A stretch of 11,600 nucleotides of DNA from JAGKXB01 sp964498835 (GCA_964498835.1 CAZCIX010000057.1:1-11600), one strand, 5' to 3'; shown: positions 1-6,887, numbered from the stretch's first letter. Program-made: numbers and translations. The notes: a model not told the origin generated them from the sequence alone.

Positions 1-1
1 T

Positions 2-78
<77 letters not shown>

Positions 79-114
79 AATCGTGCACTGCAGTAAATCT
101 ATGAGGGTAAATGC

Positions 115-143
115 AAAATAGGCTGTCAGAGACAGCCTATTTT
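115..143 (-). terminator. Perfect 13-bp inverted repeat between two tRNA genes
   Basis: Arms AAAATAGGCTGTC (115-127) and GACAGCCTATTTT (131-143) are perfectly complementary around the 3-nt loop 128-130. On the minus strand the stem follows tRNA-Pro and ends in TTTT, the form of an intrinsic terminator. On the plus strand it is followed by ATTTTTT, so it could also work in the other direction. It lies between two tRNA genes in the same orientation, so it should end or attenuate the tRNA-Pro transcript before tRNA-Arg. Confidence 0.7.
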
Positions 144-149
144 ATTTTT

Positions 150-226
150 TGGTCGGAGTACAAGGATTCGAACCTTGGACCCCCTGGTCCCAAACCAGGT
201 GCGCTACCGGACTGCGCCACACTCCG
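150..226 (-). tRNA. tRNA-Pro (anticodon TGG)
   Basis: On the minus strand the acceptor CGGAGTG (220-226) pairs with TACTCCG (154-160) with one G-U pair. The anticodon stem CCTGG/CCAGG holds the loop TTTGGGA, giving anticodon TGG, which reads CCA and other CCN proline codons. The T arm has GGTTCGAATCC, and CCA is encoded at 150-152. It is the first gene of its transcription unit, with a strong promoter just upstream. The plus-strand open frame crossing this gene is an antisense artefact. Confidence 0.97.
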
Positions 227-235
227 AAGACCAAC

Positions 236-264
236 ATCATAGCGAGTTATCGCTCTTTCGTCAA
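236..264 (-). promoter_or_regulatory. Sigma70-type promoter of tRNA-Pro
   Basis: On the minus strand, TTGACG (259-264) and TATGAT (236-241) are separated by exactly 17 bp. Each has five of six bases matching the consensus. Only 9 bp separate the -10 box from the tRNA 5' end (226), so the leader would be 2-3 nt, as expected for a tRNA promoter. Confidence 0.8.
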
Positions 265-373
265 ATACAAAATTCAAAAACGTGCGCTTATTATGTACTC
301 TTGTTTAAATTTGGTGTATCGTGCCGTGTTGTTTTTATAGCTATCATATTGAGGAAAACTGGTCTCTAAGTTG

Positions 374-402
374 TTGATTTTGCTGATTTTGAAATCTATA
401 TC
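374..402 (+). promoter_or_regulatory. Putative sigma70 promoter of rhlE
   Basis: TTGATT (374-379) and TATATC (397-402) are separated by 17 bp in an AT-rich stretch upstream of the helicase. The predicted start, near 409, would give a leader of about 80 nt before the ATG at 491. The rest of the 264-bp gap between tRNA-Pro and rhlE shows no other gene. Confidence 0.5.
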
Positions 403-450
403 GAATGATTGTGAGTAACAGTATTAACGTACTTAAATGCTCGCATTGTC

Positions 451-481
451 GGTCAAAGTCCCAGTCAACGGGAGCAAGACC
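451..481 (+). promoter_or_regulatory. Leader hairpin holding the only RBS-like motif of rhlE
   Basis: GGTC (451-454) pairs with GACC (478-481), and TCCC (459-462) pairs with GGGA (470-473). This leaves a 4x4 internal loop and a 7-nt apical loop. The only Shine-Dalgarno-like motif upstream of the ATG at 491, GGGAG (470-474), sits in the 3' side of the inner stem, 16 nt from the start codon. The stem is short, so its stability is uncertain. Confidence 0.35.
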
Positions 482-490
482 AAAAATACC

Positions 491-1921
491 ATGTCTGACA
501 CCCACCCCGATTCTAATAATCTTATTTCCGCACCAGCTTCTGAGCCGATTGTTCGTTTTGAAGATTTTGGTTTGTCCACTGAAATTTTACGTGCGCTTGC
601 TGATCAGTCCTATATTCATCCTACGCCGATACAGACTGCGGCGATTCCTGTCGTATTGCAAGGTCGGGATGTCATGGGTGCTGCGCAAACTGGTACGGGT
701 AAAACGGCTAGCTTCTCACTTCCTATCATTCAACTTTTATTGGCACATGCCAACACCAGCGCATCGCCTGCGCGTCACCCGGTTCGGGCGCTTATTTTGA
801 CGCCTACGCGTGAATTGGCGATACAGGTGGCTGAAAACGTCAAAATTTATTCGCAACATACGTCCTTGCGTTCCGCGGTCTTATTTGGTGGTGTGGATAT
901 CTCGGCACAAACAATGGTGTTGCGTAATGGGGTGGAAATCATCATTGCTACGCCTGGTCGTTTGTTGGATCATGTGCAGCAAAAGACGGTGAATTTGTCA
1001 CAAACCCAAATTTTGGTGATGGATGAGGCAGATCGTATGTTGGATATGGGATTTCTCCCCGATTTGCAGCGCATTGTGAATTTGTTACCTAAGCAAAGGC
1101 AGAACTTACTGTTTTCTGCCACCTTTTCGGGTGAAATTAAAAAATTAGCGAATAGTTTTTTGACTACTCCTGTAGTGATTGAGGTTGCGCGTAGTAATGC
1201 GACCGCTGATAAAGTCACACAGGTCGTCTACAAAGTACAGGAAGAAACCAAGTCACAGGTGGTGGTGCATTTGATCCGCAGCCGTGCTTTGAGGCAGGTT
1301 ATCGTGTTTTCTAATACTAAAATTGGCGCCTCACGTTTGGCACGACACTTGGAACAAGAAGGTATTAAAGCTGCTGCTATTCACGGTGATAAGACCCAGT
1401 TGGAACGGATAGCCGCGCTGGATGCGTTCAAAAATGGGGAGATTGATGTGTTAGTCGCGACGGATGTGGCTGCGCGTGGCCTGGACATCGCAGAATTGCC
1501 GTGCGTCATCAACGTCGATTTGCCCTATAACGCTGAGGATTATGTGCATCGAATTGGTCGTACTGGTCGCGCTGGCGCGTCAGGGGATGCGATTTCGCTG
1601 TATTCAGACAAAGAGTATCCTTTGTTGCAGGATATTGAAAAGCTGATCAAACATACGATAGCTCAAGCAGAATTGGTCGGATTTACGCCATCGTTGGCAC
1701 GACATGTGGGCAATGCTGAACGTGAGCGCCGCGGTGGTGGTCAATTTACGTCAGCGTATTCGCCACGCAAAGAAAAAATTGATCCCTGGTTTTTAAAACC
1801 GTATGAGCCTGCGCAATCATCTGTATCGACGTCTACATCGGAAGCCGTATCTGGATCGGATGCAAAAACCAAGCCTAAGAATAAGGTGGCTGTTTTGTTG
1901 GGTGGTACTCCTAAAACCTAG
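491..1921 (+). CDS. rhlE: DEAD-box ATP-dependent RNA helicase, RhlE type
   Basis: A 476-aa ATP-dependent RNA helicase of superfamily 2. All core motifs are visible: Q motif (PTPIQ, 44-48), motif I AQTGTGKT (65-72), Ia PTRELA (105-110), TPGR (154-157), DEAD (178-181), SAT (209-211), IVFSNT (271-276), ATDVAARGLD (323-332) and HRIGRTGR (353-360). The tail after about 390 is basic and low in complexity, with a PWFLKPYEP segment and a terminal VAVLLGGTPK typical of the betaproteobacterial RhlE group. RhlE proteins remodel rRNA during ribosome assembly and assist mRNA decay, acting in the cytoplasm. An in-frame ATG at 437 would add 18 residues. I prefer 491 because the protein there begins MSDTHPDS like relatives, and because 437 has no RBS. 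Assignment to RhlE over other DEAD-box subgroups is probable; the helicase call is certain. Confidence 0.95.
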   Translation: MSDTHPDSNNLISAPASEPIVRFEDFGLSTEILRALADQSYIHPTPIQTAAIPVVLQGRDVMGAAQTGTGKTASFSLPIIQLLLAHANTSASPARHPVRALILTPTRELAIQVAENVKIYSQHTSLRSAVLFGGVDISAQTMVLRNGVEIIIATPGRLLDHVQQKTVNLSQTQILVMDEADRMLDMGFLPDLQRIVNLLPKQRQNLLFSATFSGEIKKLANSFLTTPVVIEVARSNATADKVTQVVYKVQEETKSQVVVHLIRSRALRQVIVFSNTKIGASRLARHLEQEGIKAAAIHGDKTQLERIAALDAFKNGEIDVLVATDVAARGLDIAELPCVINVDLPYNAEDYVHRIGRTGRAGASGDAISLYSDKEYPLLQDIEKLIKHTIAQAELVGFTPSLARHVGNAERERRGGGQFTSAYSPRKEKIDPWFLKPYEPAQSSVSTSTSEAVSGSDAKTKPKNKVAVLLGGTPKT

Positions 1922-1977
1922 GCAATATCCTCTTTGTTTTTTTATCTTCTTTTATTTTTTCTTTCCTCTCTTCATTC

Positions 1978-2844
1978 ATGCGCCCGGAATATATCCTTAC
2001 TCTTTCCTGCCCAGATCAACGTGGCATTGTGCATCGTGTGTCAGGATTTTTATCTGATCGCTGCTGCAACATCCTCGATTCTGCGCAATATGGTGATGCG
2101 CGGTCGCAACTTTTCTTCATGCGAGTGCATTTTTCAGTCGATGATCCAGCGTTGACGGATGCAGCGCTGCGCCATGATTTTTCTATTCTGGCCGCCAGTA
2201 TGAATATGCATGCTCAATTGCATGACGCGCACGTCAAACCGCGTTTGATGTTGATGGTGTCCAAGATTGGGCATTGTTTGAATGATTTACTGTTCCGTTA
2301 CAAGAGTGGCATTTTGAACGTGGAAATTCCTGCCATTGTTTCTAATCACAGAGAGTTTGAACAATTGGCGGCCAGTTACAACATTCCTTTTCATCATGTG
2401 CCATTAGAGACCGGTGCATCATCCGAGGCGAAGCGCACACAGGAAGAGCGCGTGTTGGCCTTGGTTGAGGCGCATCGTGTGGATTTAGTCGTGTTGGCAC
2501 GTTATATGCAGATTTTGTCCGCGCCTATGTGTGAAGCTTTGGAGGGCAGAGCCATCAATATTCATCACTCTTTTTTGCCTAGCTTTAAAGGCGCGAAGCC
2601 TTATTACCAAGCGCATGAGCGTGGCGTGAAGCTGATTGGCGCGACGGCGCATTTTGTCACCAGTGATTTGGATGAAGGTCCGATTATTGAGCAGGATGTC
2701 GAGCGTGTTGACCATGCAATGGATGCCGATACATTGACTGCCATTGGGCGCGATGTGGAATGCGTGGTGTTGGCACGTGCCGTGAAGTGGTTTGTTGAGC
2801 ACCGCATTTTATTGAATGCGCATAAAACTGTGGTGTTTAAATAA
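1978..2844 (+). CDS. purU: Formyltetrahydrofolate deformylase
   Basis: A 288-aa enzyme that hydrolyses 10-formyl-THF to formate and THF. It supplies formate for the PurT step of purine synthesis and balances one-carbon folates. The N-terminal ACT domain (about 5-85, YILTLSCPDQRGIVHRVSGF) is the regulatory part. The formyltransferase-like catalytic domain starts near 88 (KPRLMLMVSKIGHCLNDLL). The catalytic triad of this family is present: N194 and H196 in NIHHSFLPSF, and D232 in SDLDEGPI. Length matches the family (about 280-290 aa). The start codon follows an almost purine-free leader with no Shine-Dalgarno sequence. The ACT domain begins within a few residues of it, so no later start fits. 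It follows rhlE by 56 nt with no hairpin terminator between, so co-transcription is possible. yaeQ follows 26 nt later. Confidence 0.96.
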   Translation: MRPEYILTLSCPDQRGIVHRVSGFLSDRCCNILDSAQYGDARSQLFFMRVHFSVDDPALTDAALRHDFSILAASMNMHAQLHDAHVKPRLMLMVSKIGHCLNDLLFRYKSGILNVEIPAIVSNHREFEQLAASYNIPFHHVPLETGASSEAKRTQEERVLALVEAHRVDLVVLARYMQILSAPMCEALEGRAINIHHSFLPSFKGAKPYYQAHERGVKLIGATAHFVTSDLDEGPIIEQDVERVDHAMDADTLTAIGRDVECVVLARAVKWFVEHRILLNAHKTVVFK

Positions 2845-2870
2845 TTATTAAAATATCACCATAAAATTCC

Positions 2871-3404
2871 ATGGCACTCAAAGCAACGATTTTTAAAGCT
2901 GATGTTCAAATTGCGGACATGGATCGTCATTATTACCAGGATCACGCCCTGACGCTTGCGCGCCATCCTTCAGAAACCGATGAGCGCATGATGGTGCGTT
3001 TATTGGCCTTTGTTCGGCATGCGCATCCCGAATTGAGTTTTACCAAGGGATTGTTTGATACCGATGAGCCAGATTTGTGGCAAAAGGATTTAACCGGCGC
3101 GATTGATCTTTGGGTAGAAGTCGGCCAGCCAGATGAAAAACGCTTACTCAAAGCCTGTGGCCGCGCCGCGCAAGTGGTGGTGTATTGCTACAGCAACAGC
3201 GGTCAGATATGGTGGAATGGCATCAGCGCCAAGTTGACACGCACACGCAATTTGACTGTGTATGCGATTTCTCCAATAACCAGTTTGGCTTTGTCAAAAT
3301 TGGCACGGCGTACTATGCAGTTGCAATGCACTGTACAAGACGGGCAAATTTGGGTAACGCATGGGAGTGATGCGGTGCAAGTCGATTTGACCGTATTACT
3401 TTAA
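2871..3404 (+). CDS. yaeQ: YaeQ family protein
   Basis: A 177-aa protein matching the YaeQ family in length (about 180) and sequence. It starts MALKATIFKADVQIADMDRHYY and has the conserved HPSETDERMMVRLLAF block (32-47). YaeQ proteins have a PD-(D/E)XK nuclease-like fold. Here D79 and E83 in IDLWVEVG, with K94 downstream, would be the acidic and lysine positions of that fold. The cellular role is not firmly established; E. coli YaeQ was once proposed as an RfaH-like factor, which is not supported by its fold. It is 26 nt behind purU and probably in the same transcript. No Shine-Dalgarno motif precedes the ATG. Its last 9 nt overlap the 3' end of the opposing carboxylesterase gene. Confidence 0.92.
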   Translation: MALKATIFKADVQIADMDRHYYQDHALTLARHPSETDERMMVRLLAFVRHAHPELSFTKGLFDTDEPDLWQKDLTGAIDLWVEVGQPDEKRLLKACGRAAQVVVYCYSNSGQIWWNGISAKLTRTRNLTVYAISPITSLALSKLARRTMQLQCTVQDGQIWVTHGSDAVQVDLTVLL

Positions 3405-4079
3405 GACGCGATATAGCCATCCACCGATATCGGCGATTTCTTTTTCGCATACCGAATGTTGCATGGTGTATTCATGCCATTCAACGTTGTAAGCAAGCGT
3501 TTGCAATAAATCCCGTGATTGTTGCGCACGAGCGAAGGGAACAACGCTGTCAGCGTTGCCATGCGCCATGAAAATTGCTGTGTGTTGATTAGCTGGATGG
3601 CGCTCCGCTGCTACGGTTGCCTGCAAAGGCACATAGCCTGATAAACATAGCAAGCCAGCCAATTTTTCTGGATGACGCAATCCTGTTTGCAATGCCATGG
3701 CACAGCCTTGTGAAAACCCGGCTAATACAATCCGATTAGCTGCGATGCCACGGGATTTTTCCTTAGCGATCAATTGTTCGATGGCGTTTTGCGATGCGCG
3801 TAATCCGGTTTCGTCTTCGCGTTTTTGCAAATCCTGATTGAACAAGTCATACCAGGCAGGCATCACGTAACCGCCATTGAGGCTAACCGGCATGTTGGGT
3901 GCGTGTGGAAAAACAAAACGGATTGCAGGACAGCTGCTCAGATCAAGTTGTTGCACAATAGGGGCAAAATCATATCCATCTGCACCCAAACCATGCATCC
4001 AAATTACAGCGGCGCTTGGGTTGGATGCGGATTCAATTTCAAGCGTGTCTAAGAGTGAATTTTCAGCATTAGATGTCAT
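3396..4079 (-). CDS. Phospholipase/carboxylesterase family serine hydrolase
   Basis: A 227-aa alpha/beta hydrolase of the Abhydrolase_2 (carboxylesterase/acyl-protein thioesterase-like) family. It hydrolyses short acyl esters; the natural substrate cannot be told from sequence. The oxyanion motif MHGLGADG is at 28-35. The nucleophile elbow GFSQG places Ser123. Asp177 (HGNADSVVP) and His208 (MQHSVC) complete the triad, all at the expected spacing. There is no signal peptide, so it is cytoplasmic. It is the second gene of a minus-strand pair: its ATG lies 8 nt inside the end of yjgA, giving an 11-nt overlap, and is preceded by a good AGGAG RBS within yjgA. Its 3' end overlaps yaeQ by 9 nt from the opposite strand. 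Confidence 0.94.
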   Translation of the reverse strand: MTSNAENSLLDTLEIESASNPSAAVIWMHGLGADGYDFAPIVQQLDLSSCPAIRFVFPHAPNMPVSLNGGYVMPAWYDLFNQDLQKREDETGLRASQNAIEQLIAKEKSRGIAANRIVLAGFSQGCAMALQTGLRHPEKLAGLLCLSGYVPLQATVAAERHPANQHTAIFMAHGNADSVVPFARAQQSRDLLQTLAYNVEWHEYTMQHSVCEKEIADIGGWLYRVLK

Positions 4080-4671
4080 TTTCTACTCCTATGTCGTCGT
4101 CTTCCTCGTTGTCACCTTGTTTGCCGGATGTTTTGGCTTGCAATTGTTTGAGGATTTGGAAAATTTCACGATACGCTTTGGGTGGCTTGTTTTCAGCTTG
4201 CTCCTTGCGGGCGTTGCGGATCAAGGTACGCAATTGCTGGGCATCCAGTTCTGGATGTTGCTTTAATAATTCTGTTAGCGCATTTTCATCGCTTAATAAT
4301 TTTTCACGACGACGCTCCAACGCATGCATGGCAGCGGTGTCGGCTTTGGACAAACCTTTCCAGCTATCCATGGTTTTTTGGATAACGGCCAGTTCTTCCG
4401 GTTCCAGGCTGCGCATTTTTTTGCCGACATATTGAAGCTGCCGGCGGCGTCCTTCGTGATCTTTGATTAGCTGGCATTCCAGAATTGCATCGCGCACATC
4501 TTCTGGCATGGCAAGGCGCTTGATGCGATCACGTGGTTCGGCGACGAGCTCAGCGCCTAGTTTTTGTAAATCCGACATCTCCCGTTTGCGTTGAGATTTG
4601 GATGGTTTTTCATATTCTTGCTCGAATTCGTTGGATTGGAAGCCGCAAGCGCCTCTATTAGGATTTGGCAT
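4069..4671 (-). CDS. yjgA: DarP/YjgA family ribosome-associated protein (DUF615)
   Basis: From the preferred start at 4671 this is a 200-aa, highly charged, mostly helical protein of the DUF615/YjgA family, renamed DarP in E. coli, where it binds late 50S precursors and aids large-subunit maturation. Conserved blocks are visible: PSKSQRKRE (23-31), GRRRQLQYVGK (74-84), QQLRTLIRNARKE (145-157) and NKPPKAYREIFQ (161-172). The last 17 residues are strongly acidic (8 Asp/Glu in 184-200). The open frame reaches back to an ATG at 4725, but the extra 18 residues are hydrophobic, unlike the family, and would overlap the pmbA promoter region. The start at 4671 has no Shine-Dalgarno motif, so it is less certain than the gene itself. 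It is divergent from pmbA, as in E. coli, and overlaps the following esterase gene. Confidence 0.92.
   Translation of the reverse strand: MPNPNRGACGFQSNEFEQEYEKPSKSQRKREMSDLQKLGAELVAEPRDRIKRLAMPEDVRDAILECQLIKDHEGRRRQLQYVGKKMRSLEPEELAVIQKTMDSWKGLSKADTAAMHALERRREKLLSDENALTELLKQHPELDAQQLRTLIRNARKEQAENKPPKAYREIFQILKQLQAKTSGKQGDNEEDDDIGVENDI
4086..4090 (-). promoter_or_regulatory. RBS of the carboxylesterase gene
   Basis: AGGAG on the minus strand lies 6 nt before the ATG (4077-4079), within the last codons of yjgA. It is one of few clear Shine-Dalgarno sites in the window. It supports the 4079 start and translational coupling with yjgA. Confidence 0.75.
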
Positions 4672-4716
4672 AGTGGGAATGAAAATGAAGAGCCACAAGG
4701 CTGATTTGTAAACGGC

Positions 4717-4725
4717 TGCTATCAT
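4717..4725 (+). promoter_or_regulatory. Putative extended -10 promoter of pmbA
   Basis: TGC (4717-4719) followed by TATCAT (4720-4725) forms an extended -10 element. A start near 4732 would give a leader of about 35 nt. No good -35 box is visible. A minus-strand TATGAT (4721-4726) overlaps it almost completely and could serve yjgA. Confidence 0.45.
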
Positions 4726-4766
4726 AACTGTTTTTACACATATTTATATTCAAAGAAACCAAGCTC

Positions 4767-6137
4767 ATGACAATGACTGACTCCGTATTTATTTATAGCC
4801 AAGATCAGCTAAGACAACTGGCGCAGGATGTGCTGCGATATGCGCAAGAAAGAGGGGCATCCGATGCGGCTGTTGAGTTCAGTGAGGGCAATGGTTTATC
4901 CGTCAGTGTTCGTAAAGGAAAAATCGAAACCATCGAGCAAAACAAGGATAAAGGTATGGGTGTCACCGTATTGTTGGGTAAACGGCCTCATGTGCGACGT
5001 GGCAATGCCAGTACCTCGGATTTTTCAGCTCAAGCGTTAAAAGATACGGTCGATGCTGCTTACAACATCGCAATGTATACCGCCGAAGATGATTGCGCTG
5101 GCTTGCCTGAAGCAGATACTTTGGAAATGCAGCCCAAGGATTTGCGATTGTGTTATCCATGGTTGATTTCGGTCGAGCAAGCGATTGAATTGGCCACGCG
5201 TGCTGAAGCAGCGGCGTTTGCGGTGGATAAACGCATCACGAATAGCGAAGGTGCTGGCGTATATGTGCAGCAATCGCATTTTGTCCATGCCAATTCCCGT
5301 GGATTTATTGGGGGCTACCCTTACTCGCGCCACACGATTTCTGTCGCTCCGATTGCAGGTAAGGGGGCCAAAATGCAGCGAGATGATTGGTATTCCTCTG
5401 TACGTGATCCTCAAAAACTGGCGGCACCAGAAGCCATAGGCCGCTATGCCGCAGAACGTGCTTTGGCGCGTTTGAATGCGCGAACTTTAGAGACACGCAA
5501 ATGCCCAGTGTTATTCGAAGCACCATTGGCGGTGGGTTTGCTTGGTGCATTTGTACAAGCTGTGTCAGGTGGTGCGTTGTATCGCAAGTCGAGTTTCTTA
5601 CTAGATAGCTTGGGTACGCAAGTCTTCCCTTCTCATATACAAATTGTGGAAGATCCGCATATTGTGGGCGGTGTGGGTTCTGCGCCGTTCGATGAAGAAG
5701 GCGTAAAAACCTATAAGCGCGATGTGGTCAAGGATGGCGTGGTGCAGGCTTATTTTCTCTCCACCTATTCAGCACGCAAGTTGGGGATGAAAACGACGGG
5801 AAATGCAGGTGGTTCGCATAATTTGTCCTTGACTTCCTCATTAACCAAAGCTGGTGATGATTTCGAGGCGATGCTGAAAAAATTGGATACTGGTTTGCTG
5901 GTGACCGAATTGATGGGGCAAGGGGTTAATTATGTGACGGGGGATTATTCCCGCGGCGCGTCCGGTTATTGGGTGGAGCATGGCGTCATTCAGTATCCGG
6001 TGGAGGAAATTACAATAGCGGGCAATATGAGGGATATGTTTCAACAAATCCTGGCAGTGGGCACAGATACTTTGACACGCGGCACCAAGCAAACGGGTTC
6101 CATCCTGATTGAAAGTATGACGGTTGCAGGTGGTTGA
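4767..6137 (+). CDS. pmbA: PmbA/TldE, metalloprotease-complex subunit
   Basis: A 456-aa protein of the PmbA/TldD family, close to the 450 aa of E. coli PmbA (TldE). TldE pairs with TldD to form a cytoplasmic zinc protease that trims small peptides, such as microcin B17 precursor and CcdA. TldE itself lacks the HExxH zinc motif, and none is found here, so this is the non-catalytic partner. Recognisable blocks are VSVRKGKIE (46-54), the central GVGSAPFDEEG segment (302-312), TELMGQGVNYVTGDYSRGASGYWVE (380-404) and the terminal PVEEITIAGNM (411-421). No tldD is nearby, which is normal. The start could also be the second Met (4773). Only a weak AAGAAA precedes either one. Transcription diverges from yjgA. 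Confidence 0.95.
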   Translation: MTMTDSVFIYSQDQLRQLAQDVLRYAQERGASDAAVEFSEGNGLSVSVRKGKIETIEQNKDKGMGVTVLLGKRPHVRRGNASTSDFSAQALKDTVDAAYNIAMYTAEDDCAGLPEADTLEMQPKDLRLCYPWLISVEQAIELATRAEAAAFAVDKRITNSEGAGVYVQQSHFVHANSRGFIGGYPYSRHTISVAPIAGKGAKMQRDDWYSSVRDPQKLAAPEAIGRYAAERALARLNARTLETRKCPVLFEAPLAVGLLGAFVQAVSGGALYRKSSFLLDSLGTQVFPSHIQIVEDPHIVGGVGSAPFDEEGVKTYKRDVVKDGVVQAYFLSTYSARKLGMKTTGNAGGSHNLSLTSSLTKAGDDFEAMLKKLDTGLLVTELMGQGVNYVTGDYSRGASGYWVEHGVIQYPVEEITIAGNMRDMFQQILAVGTDTLTRGTKQTGSILIESMTVAGG

Positions 6138-6205
6138 GTTTTTGGAGTTTAACCCCATATGAAGTTCGCCAATGTTTTGCGTTAATGTTTTACGTTGTAG
6201 TGAAG

Positions 6206-6219
6206 TTTGATGAATCAAA
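6206..6219. repeat. 14-bp palindrome upstream of the peroxiredoxin gene
   Basis: TTTGAT and ATCAAA are perfect inverted arms around a central GA in the 122-bp pmbA-peroxiredoxin gap, about 40 bp before the ATG. It could be an operator. The gap is AT-rich and no confident promoter could be picked, so chance is a real alternative. Confidence 0.25.
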
Positions 6220-6248
6220 AATTAATTTTATTTGGTTTTTATTTTTAA

Positions 6249-6253
6249 AAGGA
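6249..6253 (+). promoter_or_regulatory. RBS that fixes the peroxiredoxin start
   Basis: AAGGA is 6 nt before the ATG at 6260. The open frame continues upstream to an ATG at 6134, but that extension starts inside pmbA and has no family similarity. This RBS decides the start. Confidence 0.8.
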
Positions 6254-6259
6254 AAAAGT

Positions 6260-6781
6260 ATGTTGACTGTAGGACAATCATTACCCGATTTCGCAGGTGA
6301 AGTTTTGTTGCCAAATGGCGAATTCGCACCATTCAAATTGGCGGATCAAAAAGGAAAATGGGTCGTATTATTCTTTTACCCATTGGATTTCACTTTTGTT
6401 TGCCCAACTGAAATCAAGGCTTTCAATCAATTGCAAAGCGAGTTTGCTAAATTGAACACCGTATTGGTTGGCGCATCCGTTGATTCCGTACATTGCCATA
6501 AAGCATGGACTGAAAATGGTTTGGGCAAGTTGAGTTTCCCATTGATCGGTGATTTGAACCGTGAATTGGCACAAGGCTGTGGCGTGTTGGCACCAGAAGG
6601 TTTCTCGCATCGCGCAACGTTTATTGCAAATCCAGAAGGCGTAATCGAATCCGTTTCCATCAATAGCAGCAATGTTGGTCGTTCTGCTGAAGAAACATTG
6701 CGTTTGTTGCAAGCATTGCAACAAGGTGGTTTGACAGCTTGTGGTTGGGAACCAGGTCAGCCTTTGCTCAAAGTAGCTTAA
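6260..6781 (+). CDS. 2-Cys peroxiredoxin (AhpC/TSA family)
   Basis: A 173-aa thiol peroxidase that reduces hydrogen peroxide and organic hydroperoxides in the cytoplasm. The active-site signature P41-xxx-T45-xx-C48 is in YPLDFTFVCPTE, with C48 as peroxidatic cysteine. R118 in SHRATF is the conserved catalytic arginine. C161 in LTACGWEPGQ is at the place of the resolving cysteine of typical 2-Cys enzymes. C79 and C107 are extra cysteines. It is somewhat shorter than E. coli AhpC (187 aa), and no AhpF reductase gene is adjacent, so the electron donor (thioredoxin or other) is unknown. Codon use is strongly biased (Leu almost all TTG, Pro mostly CCA), which suggests high expression. The gene has its own clear RBS and ends in a strong terminator. 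Confidence 0.95.
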   Translation: MLTVGQSLPDFAGEVLLPNGEFAPFKLADQKGKWVVLFFYPLDFTFVCPTEIKAFNQLQSEFAKLNTVLVGASVDSVHCHKAWTENGLGKLSFPLIGDLNRELAQGCGVLAPEGFSHRATFIANPEGVIESVSINSSNVGRSAEETLRLLQALQQGGLTACGWEPGQPLLKVA

Positions 6782-6820
6782 TTGGCTTAACGATATTAGG
6801 TTTTATAGGTTTTAATTAAT

Positions 6821-6856
6821 AAAAAACCCCGTCAAATTGTTTTGACGGGGTTTTTT
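6821..6856. terminator. Bidirectional intrinsic terminator
   Basis: Arms AAAAAACCCCGTCAAA (6821-6836) and TTTGACGGGGTTTTTT (6841-6856) pair perfectly around the loop TTGT. Either strand gives a GC-rich stem followed by a run of U. It sits between the convergent peroxiredoxin (ends 6781) and GST (ends 6888) genes and can stop both. Confidence 0.93.
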
Positions 6857-6887
6857 ATTTATGTACTTTAATTGTATGTATTTTGCT

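Noticed and set aside
149..340. Plus-strand open frame of 63 aa beginning MVGVQGFEPWTPWSQ
   Set aside because: It is the antisense of tRNA-Pro and its promoter. Such GFEPWTPWSQTR peptides are a well-known false annotation over proline tRNA genes.
437..490. 18-residue N-terminal extension of the helicase
   Set aside because: It has no RBS, and its sequence is unlike the usual start of RhlE proteins. The ATG at 491 gives a normal N-terminus, though the alternative is not fully excluded.
4672..4725. 18-residue hydrophobic extension of YjgA resembling a signal peptide
   Set aside because: The family is cytoplasmic and ribosome-binding, and the extension would overlap the putative -10 elements of the divergent promoters. 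It is an open-frame artefact.
6206..6219. FNR/CRP-like box upstream of the peroxiredoxin
   Set aside because: The half-sites TTGAT/ATCAA fit, but the spacer is 2 bp rather than the 4 bp of FNR sites, so I keep it only as an unassigned palindrome.
6134..6259. 42-residue upstream extension of the peroxiredoxin
   Set aside because: It starts inside pmbA and has no relation to the family. A proper AAGGA RBS precedes the ATG at 6260.
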